Below, in pieces: positions 28,621 to 34,714 of a DNA stretch of 40,460 nucleotides. The stretch's first letter is position 1. The number at the start of each line of letters is the position of its first letter. The notes beneath the pieces were generated by a model. It saw nothing but the letters and a program-made list of their open reading frames with translations. It made no database searches and had not been told where the DNA came from. Location: NCBI GenBank assembly GCA_028288585.1, contig JAQBNL010000050.1, forward strand, positions 1 through 40,460. The letters are read 5' to 3'. Both the position numbers and the translations under genes were made by a program. The stretch comes from Chitinophagaceae bacterium. GTDB taxonomy: Bacteria > Bacteroidota > Bacteroidia > Chitinophagales > Chitinophagaceae.

Positions 28621-29859
28621 TTAGTATTCCATTTTTCTTAAGCTTGGCGCTTTAAACCATGTTGTGATAACTACCCCAATGGTCATACATCCGCCAAATA
28701 TTACCGAGGGCACTACTCCCATTAGTTTTGCAGCAACGCCACTTTCAAACTGCCCTAACTCATTACTTGAATTAATGAACATTGAATTTACGCTCATTAC
28801 CCTGCCACGCATATTATCAGGCGTTTTTAACTGTGTTATTGTACCCCTGATAACCACGCTGATGCCATCTACCAGGCCACCGATAAACAGCGCTGCAAAT
28901 GATAACCAGAATATTTTTGATAACCCAAATATAATAATACAGGCGCCAAAAGAGGCGACAGCAAACAGCAAAGTTCTTCCCTGTTTGTGGCGCAATGGAA
29001 ACAGTGTGAGTAAAATGATAATACAAATTGAACCCATATCAGATGCAGCATTCAAAAAGCCAAAGCCTTGTGCGCCAACTTTTAAAATATCCCTTGCATA
29101 CACAGGAACCATTGCTACAGCCCCTCCAAAAAGCACTGCAAAAAGGTCAAGTGAAATGGCGCCTAATAATTCCCTGGTTTTAAAAACAAATCTCAATCCT
29201 TCCTTAACGCTTTCCCACGTTTTCTTTTCTCCACGTTTATTTAAAGCAGGTTTATGTTTTAATCTTAGTAAAAATATTGATGATGCAATAATTAAAAATG
29301 TAATAGCTGTCAGCGCTCCTGTTATACCAAACCCTGCAATTAAAAAGCCACCGATTGCATGCCCTGTTACCGATGCTGAGAGCCATGTTCCCTGGTTCCA
29401 TGTAATGGCATTTTGCAAAGTTTCTTTAGGAACAATATATGCCAGCAGTACGCCGAAAATTGGTCCCGTAAATGCCCTTACAATACCGGTAAAAAAAATA
29501 ACAACGTAAATGCAAATTGCTATCCAGTGATTGCTTAAATAACCGGAAGTATAATGAGTAGATAAGAATAGCAGGATAAGAACTGCCGTAAGATATAAAA
29601 CAACGCCGGTCAATAAGAGCTTTCTTTTTTCACTCAGATCGATAATATGTCCTGCATACAGCGCCATTGTTACAGCAGGTATTACTTCTGAAAGGCCTAT
29701 CAATCCTATTGCAAAGGGCTCATTGGTTAAATTATAAATCCACCAACCCACCAGGGTACCCAGCATTCGTAGCCCCATGATAAAAAGAAAACGGCCGGCC
29801 ATAAGATTGCGGTATTCTGCAATTTTTATAGATGCGAAAGGGTCGTTTTTAATTATCAT
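28621..29859 (-). CDS. MFS transporter, MFS_3/EntS-like exporter
   Basis: A 412-residue protein with about twelve hydrophobic helices in two halves joined by a charged loop near residue 200 (LKHKPALNKRGEKKTWE). The N-terminal RNLMAGRFLFIMGLRMLGTL segment and GxxxxxxDLSEKRKLL after helix 2 are of the MFS_3 (enterobactin exporter-like) group, which export siderophores or drugs by proton antiport. The substrate is not evident. It starts 11 bases after the deoxynucleoside kinase stop and is probably co-transcribed with it. A large ORF on the opposite strand is a composition artefact. Confidence 0.85.
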   Translation of the reverse strand: MIIKNDPFASIKIAEYRNLMAGRFLFIMGLRMLGTLVGWWIYNLTNEPFAIGLIGLSEVIPAVTMALYAGHIIDLSEKRKLLLTGVVLYLTAVLILLFLSTHYTSGYLSNHWIAICIYVVIFFTGIVRAFTGPIFGVLLAYIVPKETLQNAITWNQGTWLSASVTGHAIGGFLIAGFGITGALTAITFLIIASSIFLLRLKHKPALNKRGEKKTWESVKEGLRFVFKTRELLGAISLDLFAVLFGGAVAMVPVYARDILKVGAQGFGFLNAASDMGSICIIILLTLFPLRHKQGRTLLFAVASFGACIIIFGLSKIFWLSFAALFIGGLVDGISVVIRGTITQLKTPDNMRGRVMSVNSMFINSSNELGQFESGVAAKLMGVVPSVIFGGCMTIGVVITTWFKAPSLRKMEY

Positions 29860-29870
29860 TCATTTCAATG

Positions 29871-30503
29871 TCAGGGTAAATTTAAATAATGCTGCCCATC
29901 CTCATATTCTTTATCAAGAGCATCAATAACAATTTTCAGGTGTTCGTCGTTCCCTAAAAAATCAGATTTGGAAGCATCAATAAAAAGTGTTTTTATATTA
30001 TGTTGCTTTATGTACTGGGTGTAGGTTTCCTGTAAAGTAAAAAGATATTCAGATTCAATATTTTGTTCGTAAGAACGGTTTCGCCTTTTTATATTTTCTT
30101 TTAATTTTTTTACCGGCGCATGTAAATATATCAACAGATCAGGCTGTACTAACTGGGGGTTAATGATGTCGAATAGTTTTTGGTATAGCAGGAATTCCTC
30201 TTCCGGCAAATTCACTTTTGCAAACAAAAGGCATTTTGTAAAAAGATAATCCGAAATGGTTAGGTTTTGAAACATATCCTTTGTCTGCAGCAGATCTTTA
30301 AGTTGCTTGTATCGCTCTGCCATAAAAAAAAGCTCTAATGGAAAAGCATATTGTCGCTGGTTCTCATAAAACTTGGGTAGAAAGGGGTTGTCAGCAAATT
30401 CCTCTAAAATTAATCTTGCATTAAAATGTTTGCTCAGCAAATGAGCCAGGGTTGTTTTTCCTGCGCCAATATTTCCTTCTATCGTTATAAAGCTGTATTT
30501 CAT
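29871..30503 (-). CDS. Deoxynucleoside kinase (dAdo/dGuo kinase type)
   Basis: A 210-residue salvage kinase that phosphorylates deoxynucleosides with ATP. The P-loop GNIGAGKTT is at residues 10-18. LEEFADNPFLPKFYEN near 34-49 is the substrate-site E-x-x-x-x-N-P motif. LFFMAERYKQL follows, as does a lid region with arginines (KRRNRSYEQNIE) near 135-146. YLHAPVKKLKENI is the typical Y-L-x-x-x-x-E/K-x-L strand. The preferred base cannot be told. The gap to folK is 69 bases and contains a possible -7 element of its own. Confidence 0.88.
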   Translation of the reverse strand: MKYSFITIEGNIGAGKTTLAHLLSKHFNARLILEEFADNPFLPKFYENQRQYAFPLELFFMAERYKQLKDLLQTKDMFQNLTISDYLFTKCLLFAKVNLPEEEFLLYQKLFDIINPQLVQPDLLIYLHAPVKKLKENIKRRNRSYEQNIESEYLFTLQETYTQYIKQHNIKTLFIDASKSDFLGNDEHLKIVIDALDKEYEDGQHYLNLP

Positions 30504-30513
30504 TTATAAGCGT

Positions 30514-30521
30514 CAAAAATA
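30514..30521 (-). promoter_or_regulatory. Possible internal promoter before the deoxynucleoside kinase
   Basis: TATTTTTG on the minus strand fits TAnnTTTG. The nearest TTG lies 16 bases upstream of it, shorter than the usual 19-21, so support is weak. Confidence 0.3.
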
Positions 30522-30572
30522 GTAAGTGTAAAGAGAACAAAAAATTATAGCAGCAAAAGAACTGTTGATAAA

Positions 30573-31061
30573 CTACGGTTTACTTAGCAGCTTCACTTCC
30601 AGTTCATCTTTTGATGTGGATAATAAACTTCCCATGCTTTTTTTAAACACAGGATGTATAAACCCAGGAGCTATTTCATTCATAGGGATCAATGCAAACT
30701 TCCTGTTTTGTATTTCAGGGTGAGGAACCGTTAAGCCCGGCTCACTGATAATTTCATCATTAAAAAATAAAATATCAATATCAATTATCCGGGAAGCGTT
30801 TTTTTGGGTTCTTACTCTGCCCAATTTATTTTCAATGGAAAGAATGAGCGCCATTATTTCTGCTGCAGAAAATTTTGTTTCCACCAGTAATACCTGGTTT
30901 AAAAAATCCGGCTGCCCTGCTATTCCCCAGGAAGCTGTTTCATAAATGGATGATGTTTTTATTAGCTTGCCAAGTTCCTTCTCTACAAGTAATCGTACCA
31001 TAGCAAGGGTTTCTACTCTGTTACCTAAATTTCCGCCTATTAATAAGTATACTGAATTCAT
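30573..31061 (-). CDS. folK: HPPK: 2-amino-4-hydroxy-6-hydroxymethyldihydropteridine pyrophosphokinase
   Basis: HPPK transfers pyrophosphate from ATP to the pterin alcohol in folate synthesis. YLLIGGNLGNR is at residues 5-15. YETASWGIAGQPDFLNQVL near 41-59 holds the pterin-site residues. The catalytic metal-binding motif R-I-I-D-I-D-I-L-F-F is near 92-101, and the VPHPEIQNRKFALIP signature is near 112-126. At 162 residues it is complete. Its ATG overlaps by one base the stop codon of the RES toxin gene (TAATG), so it may be translated by re-initiation after the toxin. Confidence 0.95.
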   Translation of the reverse strand: MNSVYLLIGGNLGNRVETLAMVRLLVEKELGKLIKTSSIYETASWGIAGQPDFLNQVLLVETKFSAAEIMALILSIENKLGRVRTQKNASRIIDIDILFFNDEIISEPGLTVPHPEIQNRKFALIPMNEIAPGFIHPVFKKSMGSLLSTSKDELEVKLLSKP

Positions 31062-31519
31062 TATTGTGTTTGAAGTAATCTTTTATCAAGTTCCAATAGC
31101 TCACTATTAACAATCTTAACTTTTTTATAATCTGCATGAAGAGGATTAATTAAAAAATTATGCTCCTCTGCTACAATTGCTGACGGAACTTTTAAAACTA
31201 ATGCCGCGTTATTTTTTATAAACTGGTCACCCATCCACTGAGTGTATGCCACTTCTTTATTCCAGTTTTGGTCAATTTTTTTTATAGAAATCTCAGGAAA
31301 TCTATCTACCTGCGGCAATTCAATTTTTAATAAATATTGATTTGCAGGAATATAATTCTGCCTAAGATGAACTAAAGATTCTAAAATACATAATGAGATA
31401 AATTCTGATGAATATAACATTCTTATTCCCCTGGAATTCCAGCGGGAGCCATTTATTGCAGCGCCATTCCCTGATATATCATCTTTATATTCTTTATTTG
31501 AAAGTCTGTATACTATCAT
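31061..31519 (-). CDS. RES-domain toxin (NAD+-depleting type II toxin)
   Basis: This 152-residue protein carries a complete RES domain. Family residues seen are R5 in VYRLS, GSRWN (R26, N28), Y36 in LYSSE, E47 in CILESLVHL, and S113 in VPSAIV. A downstream FLINPLHADY follows. Characterised RES toxins (MbcT of Mycobacterium tuberculosis, Res of Pseudomonas putida) degrade NAD+ and are neutralised by an Xre/MbcA/ParS partner, which here is the gene just upstream, joined by an ATGA overlap. No key residue is missing and there is no frameshift, so it looks functional. The lethal activity is inferred from the family. Confidence 0.9.
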   Translation of the reverse strand: MIVYRLSNKEYKDDISGNGAAINGSRWNSRGIRMLYSSEFISLCILESLVHLRQNYIPANQYLLKIELPQVDRFPEISIKKIDQNWNKEVAYTQWMGDQFIKNNAALVLKVPSAIVAEEHNFLINPLHADYKKVKIVNSELLELDKRLLQTQ

Positions 31520-31971
31520 GCAAAAAGACCATGTTCAATTCTTCCTAATTGAGTAAGCACCATATTAATACCTTCAATACTGGCAAGTGAATGAAATGAT
31601 AAACGGCCTTCAAGCATATAAGGATTGTCTCTTATCCAACTCATAAATTTTTCAAGACTACCAAAAACTTCAATACCTTTTTTTATCACTTTATCAATTT
31701 GTAAAATTCTGTCAACAACGCTAAAAGGAAAGCTGCTGTTAGCTTTAGCATAACGATGTAATGTTCTTTCGGAAATGTGAAGTATATCAGACCATTCCTT
31801 AATTGTAAATGGCACCTTATCAGAAATTTTTTTAAACTCTTTATAATTAAAATCTTTTACGAGTGGCAGCTGCCTCACCGGGGAAAAACTTACCAATGGT
31901 TCCTGTACCTTTGATGCTTTAGTATGAGGTTTGTATCCGGCTTTCTTTTTTATATTTTTATTCTTTTCCAT
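31516..31971 (-). CDS. Xre/MbcA/ParS-type antitoxin of the RES module
   Basis: A basic N-terminus (NKNIKKKAGYK) is followed by an HTH (PFTIKEWSDILHISERTLHRYAK). The C-terminal toxin-binding domain (DUF2384 type) contains KKGIEVFGSLEKFMSWI and closes with LTQLGRIEHGLFA, the family ending. It should neutralise the RES protein and repress its own operon. In-frame ATGs occur at 32004, 31989 and 31971. The predicted transcription start lies downstream of the first two, and the 32004 codon falls inside an operator palindrome, so I chose 31971 (151 residues). Its stop overlaps the toxin start by 4 bases (ATGA). Confidence 0.87.
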   Translation of the reverse strand: MEKNKNIKKKAGYKPHTKASKVQEPLVSFSPVRQLPLVKDFNYKEFKKISDKVPFTIKEWSDILHISERTLHRYAKANSSFPFSVVDRILQIDKVIKKGIEVFGSLEKFMSWIRDNPYMLEGRLSFHSLASIEGINMVLTQLGRIEHGLFA

Positions 31972-31977
31972 CTTCCT

Positions 31978-31987
31978 GACATATGTC
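31978..31987. promoter_or_regulatory. Operator palindrome, promoter-proximal copy
   Basis: GACATATGTC is a perfect 10-bp palindrome at the predicted transcription start and 6 bases upstream of the antitoxin ATG. It is identical to the copy at 32000-32009, 22 bp away, so both face the same side of the helix. Confidence 0.75.
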
Positions 31988-31990
31988 ATA

Positions 31991-32021
31991 CAAATATACG
32001 ACATATGTCAAAATTTCAAAA
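31991..32021 (-). promoter_or_regulatory. -33/-7 promoter of the antitoxin-toxin-folK cluster
   Basis: On the minus strand TTTTG (32021-32017), an 18-base spacer and TATATTTG (31998-31991) match the Bacteroidota consensus. The distal palindrome lies in the spacer and the proximal one just downstream of the -7 box, an arrangement for repression by a DNA-binding antitoxin. Confidence 0.65.
32000..32009. promoter_or_regulatory. Operator palindrome, distal copy
   Basis: This is the second perfect GACATATGTC, placed between the -33 and -7 elements of the minus-strand promoter and about 64 bases before the divergent ABC permease gene. I noticed no further copy in the window by eye. Confidence 0.75.
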
Positions 32022-32072
32022 TTTTTTCCATTAATTATTTATCCAATAGTTTTACGCTAAATAAACGAATGA

Positions 32073-33179
32073 ATGAAATCTTATAGCCAGACAAAAGCAA
32101 TGTTTGCCATTACAAGAGCAAGTCTCCGGGCAATATTCAGAAGCCCCTCAGCTGTTATTTTTGGCTTTGCTTTCCCCTTAATATTTATACTTGTATTTGG
32201 CTTTATTGGTGGGGGGGGAGTTACCGTAAGAATTGCATTTAAAAATTTAGCAGACACCAATAATATGCTTATGAAAAATGGCCTGCTTAAAAACCCATCT
32301 ATCCGTTTAATAAAAGGTCTTTCAGAAGATGAAGCCAAAAAAGAAGTGGCAAAAGGAAATATTGCAGCAATAATTGAGATAGATTCTACACAGGCCGCTA
32401 ATGGAACTTACCAGTATACTTTTAAAACCACAACATCATCTGCCAGTATGGATAAATTCCCAATTCTGCAATCACAGTTGGGTTCAGTAATAAGGCAAGC
32501 CGATGAAAGAATTTTTCCCAACAGGCTAACCGTAGCAAAAATTGAAAGACAGCCGGACGTACCCGGTAGAGAATATAAAACCATCGATTTTATTTTACCC
32601 GGGCAATTAGGATTCTCCCTGCTTAGCGCAGGTGTATTTGGCGTAGCATTCATGTTTTATAGCTTAAGAAATACTTTGGTATTAAAGCGTTTTTTCGCAA
32701 CACCGATCAGGAGGCCATATATCATTTTAGGCGAAGGATTAAGCCGTGTTCTTTTCCAATTATTAACAGCAATTGTAATTATTTCAATAGGTTATTTTGC
32801 TTTTGGATTTACCCTGGTAAATGGTTTTGAAACATTTTTAGAAATGATGGTTCTCAGTTTTATTGGCCTGCTCGTGTTTATGGGTTTTGGATTTATAGTA
32901 AGCGGTTTGGCCACAAGCGATAGCAGCATTCCGCCTTTTGCAAATCTCATTACACTTCCCCAGTTTCTTTTAGCAGGCACATTCTTTCCTATAGACCGCT
33001 TCCCCGGTTGGCTGCAGGTTATTGCCAAAGTTTTACCCCTTACCCATTTAAATGTTGCTATGAGAAGCGTGGCTTTTGAAGGCGCCCATCTTTGGGATGT
33101 AAAAAATGAAATTGGTATACTGTTGCTATGGGGAGTGGTGGCGTATGCAATAGCCATCAAAGTATTCAGGTGGGAGTAA
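32073..33179 (+). CDS. ABC-2 type transporter permease
   Basis: A 368-residue membrane protein with one N-terminal helix (about residues 24-46). A periplasmic domain of about 125 residues follows, then five C-terminal helices from about residue 175 on, including the LPQFLLAGTFFPIDRFPGW loop typical of ABC-2/YhhJ-type permeases. PLTHLNVAMRSVAFEG follows. These move drugs, lipids or polysaccharides and need an ATPase, but none is encoded nearby. A run of eight G residues at 32211-32218 codes for Gly-Gly-Gly just after helix 1. It is divergent from the toxin-antitoxin operon, 102 bases from the chosen antitoxin start. Confidence 0.85.
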   Translation: MKSYSQTKAMFAITRASLRAIFRSPSAVIFGFAFPLIFILVFGFIGGGGVTVRIAFKNLADTNNMLMKNGLLKNPSIRLIKGLSEDEAKKEVAKGNIAAIIEIDSTQAANGTYQYTFKTTTSSASMDKFPILQSQLGSVIRQADERIFPNRLTVAKIERQPDVPGREYKTIDFILPGQLGFSLLSAGVFGVAFMFYSLRNTLVLKRFFATPIRRPYIILGEGLSRVLFQLLTAIVIISIGYFAFGFTLVNGFETFLEMMVLSFIGLLVFMGFGFIVSGLATSDSSIPPFANLITLPQFLLAGTFFPIDRFPGWLQVIAKVLPLTHLNVAMRSVAFEGAHLWDVKNEIGILLLWGVVAYAIAIKVFRWE

Positions 33180-33188
33180 ATTAATTCG

Positions 33189-34118
33189 CTATTCTAAAAT
33201 AAATTTCAAATTCCTTTTTATCCCTGCATATTTACTTCTCTTTAAAGGGGAATCTTTAAAAAGAATTTTAAAAGATTCTTCTGTCAGATCTTCCCAATCA
33301 CTGGTTGTAAAATTTAAAATGTGGGGAAGCGGTGTAAAAGCAGTTTCCTTTGTTGGTTTAGAAAATTTATTCCATGGGCATACATCCTGGCATATATCGC
33401 AGCCAAACATTTTATTGGCAAATTGTCCCTTCATCTTACCGGGTATCAGCATATCCCTTAGCTCAATAGTAAAGTAAGAGATGCATTTACTTCCATCAAT
33501 CACCTTATCCTCTAAAATAGCATCCGTAGGGCAGGCATCAATGCAACGGGTACAGCTTCCGCAATAATCTTTTATAAATGGATCATCATATTCCAGTTCC
33601 AAATCAGTTATCAGTGTAGCAATAAAAAAAAATGAGCCCTGCTGTTTTGTTATAAGATTTCCATTCTTTGCTATCCAGCCAAGGCCACTTTTTTGGGCCC
33701 AGCTTTTTTCCAGTACCGGGGCACTGTCAGCAAATCCTCTTCCATGTACATCCCCAATGTTTTCTTTTATCATCTGCAAAAAAACTTTTAGTTTATCTCT
33801 TATCACTTCATGATAATCTTTTCCATAAGCGTATTTAGAGACTTGGGGAGCATCTCTTCTTTGCACTTCCGAAGGAAAATAATTCAGCAGTAAAGTAATA
33901 ACCGATTTTGCGCCGGGAACCAATTTGGAAGGATCAACTCTAAGGTCAAAATAGTTTTCCATGTATCGCATACTCCCATGCTTTCCTGTGTTTAACCAGC
34001 TCTCTAACCGCTTTGCATCTTCATCTAATTTTTGTGCTTTTGCTATGCCGCAATAAGTAAAGCCCAGGGCTGTTGCTGTAGATTTTATGAAATATGTATT
34101 GGTTTCTGTTGCAGACAT
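33189..34118 (-). CDS. queG: Epoxyqueuosine reductase QueG
   Basis: QueG performs the last step of queuosine tRNA modification, reducing epoxyqueuosine with a cobalamin and two 4Fe-4S clusters. The N-terminal catalytic domain has [21 protein letters not shown] near residues 48-68 (the family R-x-D-P-x-x-L-x-P). [20 protein letters not shown] is near 130-149, with the conserved D and the WxGKN-like GWIAKN. Ferredoxin clusters are [12 protein letters not shown] near 187-198 and CDICQDVCP near 240-248. At 309 residues it lacks the C-terminal HEAT-like repeats of the longer forms. A -7 element precedes it. Confidence 0.95.
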   Translation of the reverse strand: MSATETNTYFIKSTATALGFTYCGIAKAQKLDEDAKRLESWLNTGKHGSMRYMENYFDLRVDPSKLVPGAKSVITLLLNYFPSEVQRRDAPQVSKYAYGKDYHEVIRDKLKVFLQMIKENIGDVHGRGFADSAPVLEKSWAQKSGLGWIAKNGNLITKQQGSFFFIATLITDLELEYDDPFIKDYCGSCTRCIDACPTDAILEDKVIDGSKCISYFTIELRDMLIPGKMKGQFANKMFGCDICQDVCPWNKFSKPTKETAFTPLPHILNFTTSDWEDLTEESFKILFKDSPLKRSKYAGIKRNLKFILE

Positions 34119-34131
34119 TATAATAGTTATG

Positions 34132-34139
34132 CAAAGTTA
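34132..34139 (-). promoter_or_regulatory. Candidate -7 element of queG
   Basis: TAACTTTG on the minus strand lies 13 bases before the queG ATG, within the short gap after the channel-like gene. No -33 TTG is found at the proper distance. Confidence 0.35.
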
Positions 34140-34159
34140 AGTCTGCAAATCCTGTTGAT

Positions 34160-34501
34160 TTACTTTTCTTCCAAATGGAATTTGTGAAAAAAGCGGTGAG
34201 CAATGGGGGCAATTATCACACCTATATTCGTTATAAAAACTACACCGCTGAACAATGCATAAAAAGAGGAAAACCATTTACCCCCTACTGTTTCAACAGT
34301 TGCCACAGGTCCCATCCCCGAAAGGATCATAGAAGAATTATGCAAAGAATCGAGCCAACCAATTTTAGCAGTATAATGATACCCTAGTATACCTATAATA
34401 AGACATATCAAAATAATGCTAATGGCAAGTGTAAGATTTTTGAAAACCCTCCTATAATAAACATTTAAAGGAGCTAACGGATGCGATTTATGTTCATACA
34501 T
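34160..34501 (-). CDS. Two-helix, K+-channel-pore-like membrane protein with altered filter
   Basis: The chain has a transmembrane helix (LTLAISIILICLIIGILGYHY), a pore-loop-like WLDSLHNSSMILSGMGPV, and a second helix (FSSFYALFSGVVFITNIGVIIAP) ending in HRFFHKFHLE. The order helix-pore loop-helix and the phrase G-K-x-F-x-S-x-Y-A-L-F-x-G match 2-TM ion channels. However, the K+ filter T-V-G-Y-G is replaced by S-G-M-G-P, so potassium selectivity is unlikely. I believe similar short proteins are widespread and uncharacterised. The ATG at 34501 (113 residues) is preferred over an in-frame GTG at 34525, because a near -7 box (TTACTTTG) lies 4 bases before it. Confidence 0.6.
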   Translation of the reverse strand: MYEHKSHPLAPLNVYYRRVFKNLTLAISIILICLIIGILGYHYTAKIGWLDSLHNSSMILSGMGPVATVETVGGKWFSSFYALFSGVVFITNIGVIIAPIAHRFFHKFHLEEK

Positions 34502-34654
34502 GTAACAAAGTAAAGAATATTTCACAACTCAATTATAATACTAAACAACATCATTCTGATGGTAAGATATTATTTGCTTAGAACCTGTTAGATTAACAGA
34601 TATATAGCCACAGAGCTGCTTTTGCGGCAGAATATTGATATATTAAAGACATAA

Positions 34655-34685
34655 TTGCTGTAAAATAATATTGGTTACACATTTG
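34655..34685 (+). promoter_or_regulatory. Promoter of clpB
   Basis: TTG (34655-34657), a 20-base spacer and CACATTTG (34678-34685) match the Bacteroidota -33/-7 pattern with one mismatch. It predicts a leader of about 25 bases. I see no CIRCE or HrcA-type inverted repeat. Confidence 0.5.
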
Positions 34686-34714
34686 TAGCTAAACCTTTAG
34701 CAAAAAGAATAAAT

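Noticed and set aside
28664-29509. A 281-residue open frame on the plus strand opposite the MFS gene
   Set aside because: It is an exact antisense shadow of the transporter, with low-complexity Pro/Thr/Asn composition. It has no domain, promoter or ribosome site, and the MFS frame is clearly real.
31061-32004. The idea that the RES-Xre pair marks a mobile island
   Set aside because: There are no integrase, IS ends, direct repeats or clear change in base composition. The genes interlock with folK, so it appears to be a settled chromosomal module.
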